Virus record (IMG/VR): IMGVR_UViG_3300025000_000076
Location: 1 to 64,000 of that record
Length of the DNA: 64,000 nt
Origin: a virus
Direction: 5' to 3' (one strand)
In this document: positions 11,859 through 19,499 of the stretch, piece by piece
Numbering within the stretch: position 1 is the stretch's first letter
Layout of the letters: each line of letters opens with the position of its first letter
Position numbers and translations under genes: made by a program
Notes under the pieces: generated by a model
Databases searched by the model: none
The model's input: the letters and a program-made list of their open reading frames with translations, nothing else
What the model was told of the DNA's origin: nothing

Positions 11859-13871
11859 ATGAGCAAGCTCAACAGGTTGTTCTCGACGGTTCCACTGGAG
11901 GAAATTGAGCAGTCTGCTCAGCAGCAGATTTTTGATGTACTGGAATTGGATTGCCTGAAGAAGCTGGCGATCATGCCGGATGTCCATGCAGGTTACGACC
12001 TGCCGATTGGAGGAGTCGCTCTTTTAGAGGGGATGATCTCTCCTTCTTTCGTCGGATACGATATCGGGTGCCTTGATAAGGACACTGAGTTTTTGTCTCC
12101 TAGTGGTTGGGTTAAAATTTCAGAATACGGGGGTGGCGAGGTACTTCAGTACAACCCGACTACCGATGAAGCATCGTTTGTAGTACCCCAGCGTTATGTG
12201 GTGCAACCATCAGAGGGCTTCTACCATCTGTGGCACAAGGATGGCATGGATCAAATGCTGTCTTCGGGTCACAAGGTGCTGTTCTGGCATGGATACAAGT
12301 CGCGGGGGTATAAGCCCAAAGTGTATGCAACTAAAGAACTAGTGGAAAAGCACAGGTCTCTAGGTAAAGGACTACAAGGCGGAATAAAAACCACGTTCAA
12401 ATTAAGTAATCCTGATTTGGATATGACTGATGCTATCCTCAGGGTAATTGTCATGGTGAGTGCGGATGGGCACATAAGAAAGCAAGGCACCACTGAACTA
12501 CACTTCAGAAAAGAGAGGAAAATAATTAGAGCCCAGGAACTGCTTAACCAGGCGGGAATAAATTACGAGTTAACCGTAGGTGTGGATGGCAGCACCTACA
12601 TATACTTCAGGGACTATCGAGTCACTAAGGACCTGTCTATTTTCTGGGCAAGTAGCGAAGCGCAACTCAGAATTATTGCAGAAGAATGTTTGCATTGGGA
12701 TGGTACAGTGGGTGAGCACGAAGCTTTTTCCGCTACTTGCAAGCAAAATGCGGATTTAATTCAGTATGCCTTTACGGTGGCGGGGGCCAGAACTGGCATA
12801 CACTGCCACTCTTACGAGGGGAAAGATTGGAACTCAACTTGGTGGGTTTACAAAACCAAAAACGAGTATGTGGGACTAACCAAAAACGAGGCGATTAACT
12901 TCGTGTCGTCTCAAGACGGTAAAGAATATTGCTTCACGGTTCCTTCGGGATATTTCGTAGCTAGGCGCAACAACAAGATTTTTATCACTGGAAACTGTGG
13001 AATGTGCTCGTTAGACACAGGCATCAAGGCTGCGAGCGTGACTACCCTCCGAGGCATCTACAACGACATCCTGAAGGTGATTCCTACGGGGTTCTCCTCA
13101 CATACAAAGGACCAAGGCTACGATTGGGTGCTGTTTTCAGACGTGATGGATGTTAACACGCACCAGCGAGTCCAGGCTAAAGTTGGCACCCAACTCGGAA
13201 CGCTAGGTGGCGGAAATCATTTCATAGAGCTTGGCGAGAACCAGAAGGGCAACCTCTGCGTCACGATTCACTCGGGGTCCAGGAACGTAGGCCATACAAT
13301 CGGCGGTTGGTACATGAAGAAGGGCCGGTTGTTCCCTCTGGAGTCTGAGCTTGGACAGGCTTATCTTCAGGACATGAATTTCGCTCTGGAGTGGGCACTG
13401 GAGAATCGGCTGCGGATGATGACCCAAGTGCTACAATGCCTAGGGCTGCACCCTAACCAGTTAGCGAACCGCGTCATCAACGAGAACCACAATCACGCCG
13501 TCGTAACTCCTGAGGGCGTCCTGCACCGCAAAGGAGCGACTCCTGCGGACCTGGGGCAGCTTGGTGTGATCCCAGCCAACATGCGAGATGGCGTGTACAT
13601 CACGGAAGGCTTGGGCGAGTCCTATTATCTCTCCTCGGCATCTCACGGCTGCGGTAGGGTCATGGGAAGGAACCAAGCGAAGAAGACGCTGGATTATCAG
13701 GAGTTCAAGGACGGGATGCAAGGCATCATCTGCTCCACCAACCGCTCAATCCTGGATGAGGCGCCCGCCGCCTACAAGGACATCAATTACGTGCTGGCAA
13801 AGCAGGAGGGAGTCACCGTGAGTGTGATCGACCACATCAGGCCGCTGCTGAATATTAAAGCGGCGGAATAA
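11859..13871 (+). CDS. rtcB: RtcB-type RNA ligase interrupted by an intein
   Basis: RtcB joins RNA 2',3'-cyclic phosphate or 3'-phosphate ends to 5'-OH ends using GTP and Mn2+, repairing or splicing tRNA. The 670-residue product contains a 309-residue intein (residues 71-379), leaving a 361-residue ligase. Host-part motifs are MPDVHAGYDLPIGG, the metal-binding C in GYDIG-CGM at the splice junction, GTLGGGNHFIEL, IHSGSRNVGH, NHNHAV, HRKGATP and SASHGCGRVMGR with its active-site His. The ligase is shorter than typical bacterial RtcB (about 400 or more). It probably repairs host or phage tRNAs cut by host defence nucleases. Confidence 0.93.
   Translation: MSKLNRLFSTVPLEEIEQSAQQQIFDVLELDCLKKLAIMPDVHAGYDLPIGGVALLEGMISPSFVGYDIGCLDKDTEFLSPSGWVKISEYGGGEVLQYNPTTDEASFVVPQRYVVQPSEGFYHLWHKDGMDQMLSSGHKVLFWHGYKSRGYKPKVYATKELVEKHRSLGKGLQGGIKTTFKLSNPDLDMTDAILRVIVMVSADGHIRKQGTTELHFRKERKIIRAQELLNQAGINYELTVGVDGSTYIYFRDYRVTKDLSIFWASSEAQLRIIAEECLHWDGTVGEHEAFSATCKQNADLIQYAFTVAGARTGIHCHSYEGKDWNSTWWVYKTKNEYVGLTKNEAINFVSSQDGKEYCFTVPSGYFVARRNNKIFITGNCGMCSLDTGIKAASVTTLRGIYNDILKVIPTGFSSHTKDQGYDWVLFSDVMDVNTHQRVQAKVGTQLGTLGGGNHFIELGENQKGNLCVTIHSGSRNVGHTIGGWYMKKGRLFPLESELGQAYLQDMNFALEWALENRLRMMTQVLQCLGLHPNQLANRVINENHNHAVVTPEGVLHRKGATPADLGQLGVIPANMRDGVYITEGLGESYYLSSASHGCGRVMGRNQAKKTLDYQEFKDGMQGIICSTNRSILDEAPAAYKDINYVLAKQEGVTVSVIDHIRPLLNIKAAE
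12069..12995 (+). mobile_element. Intein with LAGLIDADG-type homing endonuclease in RtcB
   Basis: The insertion starts at C71 (CLDKDTEFLSPSGWVKISEY) and ends at N379 (NKIFITGN), followed by C380 of the host protein. Splicing block B is DQMLSSGHKVLFW and block F is YCFTVPSGYFVARRN. Two endonuclease half-motifs are visible (VIVMVSADGHI and EECLHWDGTVG), each keeping the acidic residue. The residue before the last Asn is Gly rather than the usual His, a known variation. The site just before the metal-binding Cys is a familiar intein site in RtcB. Confidence 0.9.
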
Positions 13872-13881
13872 GGAGGAGAAG

Positions 13882-14175
13882 ATGAGAATTTTCGCAGCAG
13901 CTTTTATAATCTGGTGCCTCGGCACTGGAGTTGCTCAGGCAGGGACTGAGGTTCGTCGAGTAGGTGACGAAAGAGGAGGCACACAAGCTACAATTTTCGT
14001 TAGGCCGTTCTGCAAATTCGGCTTACAATTTCTGGCGGTCACTAGTAGAGTCGATAACGGTAATTACGGCTTCGAGGACAACGTGACCGGGATTCAGGTG
14101 ATGCGAGAGGGACAATCTTTAATACCGATGAAGTGTCAAGAGGATGCTGCAGAACCAGTCGTGAGGTACAAATAA
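13882..14175 (+). CDS. Small secreted protein (97 aa)
   Basis: A clear signal peptide (MRIFAAAFIIWCLGTGVAQA, cut after AQA) is followed by a small beta-rich domain with two cysteines (residues about 44 and 86). It should be exported to the periplasm. Function is unknown. It starts ten bases after rtcB behind AAGGAGGAGAAG. Confidence 0.65.
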   Translation: MRIFAAAFIIWCLGTGVAQAGTEVRRVGDERGGTQATIFVRPFCKFGLQFLAVTSRVDNGNYGFEDNVTGIQVMREGQSLIPMKCQEDAAEPVVRYK

Positions 14176-14185
14176 GGAGCCAACA

Positions 14186-14250
14186 ATGGCAATTAAATTT
14201 GAAAAGATCCAACCTGGATGGTGAAATACGAGATTCGAAGGGAGGAATAA
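14186..14250 (+). pseudogene. Frameshifted remnant of a small phage gene
   Basis: ATG 14186 encodes MAIKFEKIQPGW and then a stop. Shifting one frame at GGATGG continues as MVKYEIRREE to TAA 14248. A short phage family beginning MxLKFEKIxPGM exists, so this looks like a decayed start, but the piece is too short to be sure. Confidence 0.3.
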
Positions 14251-14252
14251 AA

Positions 14253-14561
14253 ATGAAACCAGATAAAATTGGAGTCCACACAACTCACTGCTGCACCCGC
14301 CATGGCTGCAAGTACGGTGACAAGGATTGCCCGGTGGTTACAGGCCAGGTGAAGCAGGAATACCTCTGCGAGGAATGTGGGGATGTCCCGCTGCTCCGCG
14401 ATCAGGAGTACGTCTACCTCCGCTGCACCAGATGTGGTGAAAGGATTAAGCTTGGGAGGAACGCAGGAGGAGGCTGGTGGGGTGGGTTTCCAGGAATGAC
14501 GGACTTCCTACTGGAGCACTCTGGCTGCGGGACTCAAGACATCAAGTTGGAATGGGAGTAG
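14253..14561 (+). CDS. Cys-rich zinc-binding protein (102 aa)
   Basis: ATG 14253 after GGAGGAATAAAA is chosen over upstream frames. The protein has an N-terminal cluster HTTHCCTRHGCKYGDKDCPV, then CEEC and CTRC pairs forming a zinc ribbon. The C-terminus is Gly/Trp-rich. The first cluster (HCCxRHGCKYGDxDCPV) recurs in phage proteins of unknown function. Confidence 0.7.
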   Translation: MKPDKIGVHTTHCCTRHGCKYGDKDCPVVTGQVKQEYLCEECGDVPLLRDQEYVYLRCTRCGERIKLGRNAGGGWWGGFPGMTDFLLEHSGCGTQDIKLEWE

Positions 14562-14564
14562 GCG

Positions 14565-14708
14565 ATGTTTCTGTTGAACACCAAAATAGTTGAAGCTTTT
14601 AACCGAGCAGATTTGTTGATGGCAATGAACTCAGGCGAGTTCTGGCGTTACCTAGAACTCAAAAAGGACATCCTCAAGGACGACTTCAGGGAAGACCTTT
14701 TACTTTAA
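14565..14708 (+). CDS. Small helical protein (47 aa)
   Basis: ATG 14565 follows GGGAGTAGGCG, three bases after the previous stop. The 47-residue product is helical and charged (MFLLNTKIVEAFNRADLLMA, ending DDFREDLLL). The family is not recognised. Confidence 0.5.
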   Translation: MFLLNTKIVEAFNRADLLMAMNSGEFWRYLELKKDILKDDFREDLLL

Positions 14709-14711
14709 CAA

Positions 14712-14725
14712 ATTCACATCTGAAT
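14712..14725. promoter_or_regulatory. ATTCA-N4-TGAAT palindrome, copy 10
   Basis: Exact ATTCACATCTGAAT directly after TAA-CAA, before ATGGAGG of the gene at 14742. Confidence 0.65.
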
Positions 14726-14741
14726 AGAAATGGAGGTTTGA

Positions 14742-14993
14742 ATGCCGGTTTATTTAATTTGCTTGCTAATAATCATCGGGATGATTCCGGTCGGGCTGCT
14801 GCTCCGCTATGCAGCGGAAAAGACACTCGGGCGCGGGTTTAACTGGGTGCAAGAAGGCAAGGAGGCGATGGTCCTAGTCGGGAAGAAAAATGTTTTTCTA
14901 TGGCTGCTTCTGGCTCTTGAGGGCATCATCTCAAACTTTGCGCTCCTGGGTTTCATCGTAGGAATCCCGCTTTATTTTTGGAAGGGGATCTGA
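14742..14993 (+). CDS. Two-span membrane protein (83 aa)
   Basis: Hydrophobic segments at about residues 3-22 and 52-80 flank a charged loop (EKTLGRGFNWVQEGKEAM). It is likely an inner-membrane protein of unknown role. Confidence 0.6.
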   Translation: MPVYLICLLIIIGMIPVGLLLRYAAEKTLGRGFNWVQEGKEAMVLVGKKNVFLWLLLALEGIISNFALLGFIVGIPLYFWKGI

Positions 14994-14995
14994 TT

Positions 14996-15388
14996 GTGAC
15001 CAAAACAAGCAGAACCATCTTCCCTCTCTGTGGGATCACCTACGCCGACTGTGTGAGTGTGGCTGGGGTGAACCAGAGGGAAGCGGCTAGGAAACTAGGG
15101 ATTGCCGAGGACCATTTTCGTAGGGTAATCAATATGTTAGGTATGGGGCACTGGTACCCAGATGTCAGACCCCGCCCAAGGTGTGTTTCCAAAGAGGATG
15201 TTATTCAGGTGGCTTCTGAGAAATTCACTAGAAGGGACGCTGCTCATATTTTAGGAATCAGTTACGGTTATTTGCGAGACCTGATCCAAGAATGGGATTT
15301 GGGTGGGCATTTCATCAGTGGGAACGAAGCTAGAAGCGTGGCCCGGAAAGGCTACTGCAGCCACAACTTGGTTCAATCAATGAGGTAA
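14996..15388 (+). CDS. Protein with two helix-turn-helix repeats
   Basis: GTG 14996 with GGAAGGGGATCTGATT upstream is the likely start, three bases after the previous stop. The protein has two similar helix-turn-helix units: NQREAARKLGIAEDHFRRVI and TRRDAAHILGISYGYLRDLI. It probably binds DNA, and two copies in one chain could contact both halves of a palindrome. It ends in a short basic tail. Confidence 0.65.
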   Translation: MTKTSRTIFPLCGITYADCVSVAGVNQREAARKLGIAEDHFRRVINMLGMGHWYPDVRPRPRCVSKEDVIQVASEKFTRRDAAHILGISYGYLRDLIQEWDLGGHFISGNEARSVARKGYCSHNLVQSMR

Positions 15389-15393
15389 ACCAA

Positions 15394-15408
15394 AGCCCTA
15401 CCAGGGCT
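15394..15408 (+). terminator. Small hairpin
   Basis: AGCCCT and AGGGCT pair around ACC between two genes. There is no U-run, so a terminator role is doubtful. Confidence 0.25.
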
Positions 15409-15426
15409 AAATCAAAGGAGAGTAAA

Positions 15427-16239
15427 ATGAGAAAATTGTTTTTCGCAGTCGCAGCACTTCTGATCTTCAGCACGTCGGCTTACGCTGAAGCCACCTTCGA
15501 CCAGATCCAAGGGCTCATCAAGAAACAAGACTACGCCGCTGCAGTCCAAGGTCTGACTGTCATCATCCAGAACCATCCGAAGTCGGCTAAGGCCTACTAC
15601 GCGATGGCTCAGGCGCAGGCAGGCGCCGGGAATCAGGACAAGGCAAGTCTCGCACTGGATATGGCGAAGGGCCTCGATCCGAGCCTCAGCTTCGCGTCAT
15701 CAGGCAACGTCGAGAACCTCCAAGAGGCCCTCCTGCCCCAAACCAAGAAGATCGAGGCAATCGAGGGCCACTTCCTCAGGAACTTCCTGATCTTCCTGCT
15801 TATTGCTGGTGGAGGTGTCGGAGCGTTCTTCTACTTCAGGAGGAAGAAAGCGTCAGTGCAGCGCCCTCTTGCCGCTCCTGTGGCCCGCGAGTATCGACCG
15901 GCGTACCAACCGAGGGCTGCTTACGTCCCTTCTGTTTCTACTCCTGCCCCTGTCGCGGGTTACGTAGCTCCTAGCCACACCACCGTAGTGAACAACGGCG
16001 GTAGTCACGATCTTTTGACTGGAGTGGTGCTCGGCTCGATGCTGTCCAACTCCCATGACCACGCTCACAAGGTGGTCGAAGAGAAGCACATCGTTCAAGA
16101 GAGGGTCGTTGAGCGTGAACCGGAGGTCTCTTCTTGGGAGGATAAATCTTCTGCGGCTAAATCTTCGTGGGAAGACAGCGCTCCTTCGGTTTCCAGCTCC
16201 CCTTCTGACTCTGGCTCCAGCAGCTCGTCGTGGGATTAG
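15427..16239 (+). CDS. Secreted/membrane TPR protein with Ser-rich tail
   Basis: A signal peptide (cut after TSAYA) is followed by TPR-like repeats (residues about 30-95, with KAYYAMAQAQAGAGNQDKAS). A transmembrane segment follows (about 122-142, FLIFLLIAGGGVGAFFYF), then a basic, Pro-rich region and a low-complexity tail with two SSWED and ending SSSSSWD. The chain therefore has a periplasmic TPR domain and a long cytoplasmic tail. Function is unknown. Confidence 0.7.
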   Translation: MRKLFFAVAALLIFSTSAYAEATFDQIQGLIKKQDYAAAVQGLTVIIQNHPKSAKAYYAMAQAQAGAGNQDKASLALDMAKGLDPSLSFASSGNVENLQEALLPQTKKIEAIEGHFLRNFLIFLLIAGGGVGAFFYFRRKKASVQRPLAAPVAREYRPAYQPRAAYVPSVSTPAPVAGYVAPSHTTVVNNGGSHDLLTGVVLGSMLSNSHDHAHKVVEEKHIVQERVVEREPEVSSWEDKSSAAKSSWEDSAPSVSSSPSDSGSSSSSWD

Positions 16240-16243
16240 ACAT

Positions 16244-16339
16244 ATGGAAAGCGTGGTCGCTTGTATATTGGCCCTGGGGCTCCTGATTGGTGGCTTCGCC
16301 GGATATCAGGTTGGAAAATTTAGGTTTAAGGGGAAGTAG
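16244..16339 (+). CDS. Mini membrane protein (31 aa)
   Basis: ATG 16244 starts five bases after the previous stop and encodes a single membrane span (VVACILALGLLIGGFAGY) with a short basic tail. No strong ribosome binding site is visible, but translation could be coupled. Function is unknown. Confidence 0.4.
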   Translation: MESVVACILALGLLIGGFAGYQVGKFRFKGK

Positions 16340-16341
16340 AA

Positions 16342-16944
16342 ATGAAACCTACAAGTTTTAAAGGACAGAACATAATTTTAGGCAAGGATCAGCCCGAGTA
16401 CCTGGATCTGCCTGCGCTCAGGTGCGACGATGAAGCAGGAACAACTTGGTCGTGCTGGGAATTGGACGACGCTGATCTTGCGGACATGATCAAGCACCGG
16501 AAGATCTGGGTTGGGCAGCTTACTTTCGGGCGCCCGTTTTCTCCTCAGATGATCACCACGTCGATGCCGCTTGAGGTCTCGGTCGCTGCTTACAAGGAAA
16601 GGGAGGAGCCACACGTCTTGTTGTTTGACTGCCCAGTAGATTGTGTTGGATCGGGGTACGGCCAGGATGGTCACACATACTACGGCGTTCTTCGCTACGC
16701 GGAAGGGAGTTGGATACCTGCAGATGGAAAACCTGACCTTGCGTTTGTGGGGTTCACTATTGGAGGGGCTCCTGTTTTCTACGGAGTGGATATCCAGGGC
16801 GAAGTTGCGAGCAACCACCCCAATCGAGTCGCATACAATTCTGCGGCGTCTGTATGCTCCGCTAGAAGCGGATGCGGTACAGGCAGGGTCGTGGCACGTG
16901 AAGTAGCAAAGGCCGAAAAAATCTCCAAAGTGACCACCTACTAA
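16342..16944 (+). CDS. Conserved phage hypothetical protein (200 aa)
   Basis: The N-terminal half contains LDLPALRCDDEAGTTWSCWE and KIWVGQLTFGRPFSPQMI, a pattern I associate with a phage family of unknown function (leader with LPA, CWEL, then a W-x-x-L-TFG-x-P strand). The C-terminal part is Ser/Cys-rich and ends in VTTY. The stop overlaps the start of the helicase gene. Confidence 0.65.
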   Translation: MKPTSFKGQNIILGKDQPEYLDLPALRCDDEAGTTWSCWELDDADLADMIKHRKIWVGQLTFGRPFSPQMITTSMPLEVSVAAYKEREEPHVLLFDCPVDCVGSGYGQDGHTYYGVLRYAEGSWIPADGKPDLAFVGFTIGGAPVFYGVDIQGEVASNHPNRVAYNSAASVCSARSGCGTGRVVAREVAKAEKISKVTTY

Positions 16945-18293
16945 TGCCCATCCTGATAAGAAATTTGGCCCGAGTTGAACTTCAGGATTTTCACAAGCTA
17001 GAAGTCCTGAAAATGTACAGTCATGAAAATCGAAACGGGGAGGTGATCCAAAATTATATTTATCGGGATGGAGTTGCTTACCTCCCGTTGAATGCTACCA
17101 AGCTTGGGCTTGTGTCGGTATTGACTGGGCAGGAACTGGTGGATGAGCGAAGTAAAGGGGGCGGGCTGAAGGAACCTTTTTGTTTGAATCCTGCGTTCAA
17201 ATTCCGCGAGCACCAGGTTGAGGCAGCGCCCAAACTTCTGTCCTTCACTCAGAAGAACCAGTACTCGCTTTTGAGAGCTGCCTGCTCGACCGGAAAAACA
17301 GTAGTAATGACGTGGGTTTCCGGGCGTCTAGGGAAAAGGGTTCTGGTCCTGGTGGACCAAGGCAATCTAGCGGATCAGTGGAAGGAGGCCTTCGAGTTGG
17401 TCTGGGGTAGGGAGGCGACGATCCTCAGGAAGGAGGAAGATCTCGGCGCAGACGTGCTGATTTGCACCTTCCAGCTTTTAAATAAGCACAAGGACTGGCT
17501 CCCGAAAATCAAGGACGCCTTTGGCACCTGCCTACTCGACGAGTTCCACGGAGACGCAGCCAAGACATACCGCATGATCCTCTTCGGACTGAATAACTTC
17601 TACCGCATCGGGACCACAGCTACCTTGATGCGAAAGGGGTTTTCTGAGGAGGTGCTGACGGACCTCGTAGCGGATGTCTCGGTGGAGATGGTGGACCAGA
17701 AGGCGTTGATCCCGGAGATCCGGTTCATCCCGACTGATGTTGGCTGGTGCTCGAATAACCCCGACGACTTCTCCAAGATCTTGACGGAGCTTTCTCAGAA
17801 CGACAAGCGGAACGAGCGGATTATCAACCTGATCCGGGAGCAGGTTAGTTTGGGAAGGAAGGTCCTTTTCGTTGGGGCGCGAACCGAGTCTCTGGCGTAC
17901 CTCCACAGCAAAGCCAGCGAGTTCTGCTCAGCCGTCTTGTACGTAGGCTCGACTACGCAGAAGCAGGATCTTGCGTTGAGGGAAGGGCTGGCTTCGGGAG
18001 TCACCCAGGTCATCTTCGCAGATAAGAAGATAGAAAAAGGTGTTGATTTACCTGCACTTAACGTTCTTATTTTAGCAAAGCCAGTCAACAATGAAGCGGC
18101 TGTCACCCAGTTGGTTGGCCGCATAGTTAGACCGCTGGAAGGCAAACCAACCCCAATTGTCTACGATCTCTACGACCGAGGCAGTTTATCCTGGAGGTTC
18201 GCAGGCAATCGGCTGAGGCGGTACCGAGGACTTGGATACAAAATTATTGGCAACCCTGATTTTTCTCTTGACACGCCGTTTGGCTCGTGCTAA
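16944..18293 (+). CDS. Superfamily 2 DNA helicase (UvsW/XPB-like)
   Basis: The 449-residue protein has an N-terminal substrate domain and FREHQVEA (Q-like motif). Helicase motifs follow: I LLRAACSTGKT, II LLDEFHG (DEFH), III GTTATLMRKG, and the C-terminal VLFVGART, KIEKGVDLPALNVLI and VI TQLVGRIVR. The closest known phage model is UvsW of T4, which remodels branched replication and recombination structures. It opens the replication block. Confidence 0.9.
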   Translation: MPILIRNLARVELQDFHKLEVLKMYSHENRNGEVIQNYIYRDGVAYLPLNATKLGLVSVLTGQELVDERSKGGGLKEPFCLNPAFKFREHQVEAAPKLLSFTQKNQYSLLRAACSTGKTVVMTWVSGRLGKRVLVLVDQGNLADQWKEAFELVWGREATILRKEEDLGADVLICTFQLLNKHKDWLPKIKDAFGTCLLDEFHGDAAKTYRMILFGLNNFYRIGTTATLMRKGFSEEVLTDLVADVSVEMVDQKALIPEIRFIPTDVGWCSNNPDDFSKILTELSQNDKRNERIINLIREQVSLGRKVLFVGARTESLAYLHSKASEFCSAVLYVGSTTQKQDLALREGLASGVTQVIFADKKIEKGVDLPALNVLILAKPVNNEAAVTQLVGRIVRPLEGKPTPIVYDLYDRGSLSWRFAGNRLRRYRGLGYKIIGNPDFSLDTPFGSC

Positions 18294-18296
18294 GTT
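18268..18296 (+). promoter_or_regulatory. Possible promoter at the end of the helicase gene
   Basis: TTGACA (18268-18273), 17 bases, TAAGTT (18291-18296), followed at once by an operator copy. The -10 box is poor, but the context matches the other operator-linked promoters. Confidence 0.35.
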
Positions 18297-18298
18297 GA

Positions 18299-18312
18299 AT
18301 TCAGGTGTGAAT
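18299..18312. promoter_or_regulatory. ATTCA-N4-TGAAT palindrome, copy 11
   Basis: Exact ATTCAGGTGTGAAT, immediately after the helicase stop and before the gene at 18342. Confidence 0.65.
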
Positions 18313-18341
18313 TAAAAATGATGAAGTGAATTGGAGGCAGG

Positions 18342-18539
18342 ATGAAATTTAAGGTTGGAGATCGGGTAGTTATCGTTAAGGGCTCTGAAGAACATGGGAT
18401 TCCTGTGGGTACCATCTGCGAGGTGTTTGACGCTGAAGACAGCCACGAGTTCCCCTACGAACTTCTGAACTTGTGCAACAGTAAGGTTTACAGCGAGAGC
18501 GTAACCGAATACGAAATCGAATTTGCTACGGAGGACTAG
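18342..18539 (+). CDS. Small beta-rich protein (65 aa)
   Basis: The protein opens MKFKVGDRVVIVKGSEEHGI, a small barrel-like start seen in SH3/KOW-type folds, and ends in an acidic tail. It could bind nucleic acid or protein. The stop overlaps the next start (TAGATG). Confidence 0.55.
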   Translation: MKFKVGDRVVIVKGSEEHGIPVGTICEVFDAEDSHEFPYELLNLCNSKVYSESVTEYEIEFATED

Positions 18540-19499
18540 ATGGAAGAAAAAGCGCTGGACGCGCACTACGATTACGAGTTCAAGGGGATCAGGCTAGACC
18601 CCTACCGCATCATGCAGGTCTACAACAAGATCACCCACCCGGCCCACCAGCACGCCTTCAAGAAGCTGCTTCGGGCTGGTGAATCAGTCAAGCCACTCAA
18701 GCAGGACATCCGCGAAGTTATCATGACGCTGGAGCGCTGGCTGGGGATGATCGAGGAAGAGGAGGGGGTTGAGAAGCAGGTGAACTTTTCACAGGAATCA
18801 CTTTTGGATTGGATTACCCGTGATGCAACAAAAGGGGGATGGACTCCTTCACCCGATCAAGTTCTAACAGGCACTGGAGGTCACGTAGGGACAATCCCCA
18901 GAGGTGGCGGAATGAGACTAGGAACTGAGCTTGGTGGAATCGCCTACTGCTCCGATTCCACCAGGAATGATCCTAGTAAGTCCGACTCCTCCGTACTTAC
19001 TACGCAAGATCCTGAGGATAATCTGGATCGTGAGATCAGGAACTTGGAGCAGGAGGAGAAGGAAAAGGCTGGGGTGTGGGACATAAAGGAATTAATTAAA
19101 ACCCTCAACAGCCGGATTCAAGAGGCTGAGGAACCTGGCGCCTACTACCACGCGGACGTGTCCAAAATTATCAAGGATATCGCCGACTTCGGGAGTTACG
19201 CGCTAGGCAACTACGAAGGGCTCAACCTCGCTGAATCGAACCTGGACCTCGGTGCAACAAACCGCTTGAAACCTGTGGAGGATAAGGCTGAAATTCAGGA
19301 CGACTCTAAATTGGACCCGGCAGAGTATGGAGTCACTTGGAACTTTTCAGGCGGACGGGTGAAACCTGCGGAAGCCTGCATCAAGCAGTCGATCAAAACT
19401 CTCGAAGACGCCTACGACACTCCGGAGGTGAAGGACGAAGAAGTCGCTCAGGTAAAGGGCTGTTTCAACACTGGCGCCAGAACTTTCAGGGCTTACTAA
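18540..19499 (+). CDS. Phage protein with DUF3310-like N-terminus (319 aa)
   Basis: Residues about 8-75 (YEFKGIRLDPYRIMQVY, HAFKKLLRAG, LKQDIREVIMTLERWL) resemble the DUF3310 pattern common in phage replication regions, where an RAGxK-like segment precedes a helix. The middle is a low-complexity Gly/Ser/Thr linker and the C-terminal third is acidic and helical. It ends one base before the DnaB-like gene starts, suggesting a replication-linked role. Confidence 0.6.
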   Translation: MEEKALDAHYDYEFKGIRLDPYRIMQVYNKITHPAHQHAFKKLLRAGESVKPLKQDIREVIMTLERWLGMIEEEEGVEKQVNFSQESLLDWITRDATKGGWTPSPDQVLTGTGGHVGTIPRGGGMRLGTELGGIAYCSDSTRNDPSKSDSSVLTTQDPEDNLDREIRNLEQEEKEKAGVWDIKELIKTLNSRIQEAEEPGAYYHADVSKIIKDIADFGSYALGNYEGLNLAESNLDLGATNRLKPVEDKAEIQDDSKLDPAEYGVTWNFSGGRVKPAEACIKQSIKTLEDAYDTPEVKDEEVAQVKGCFNTGARTFRAY

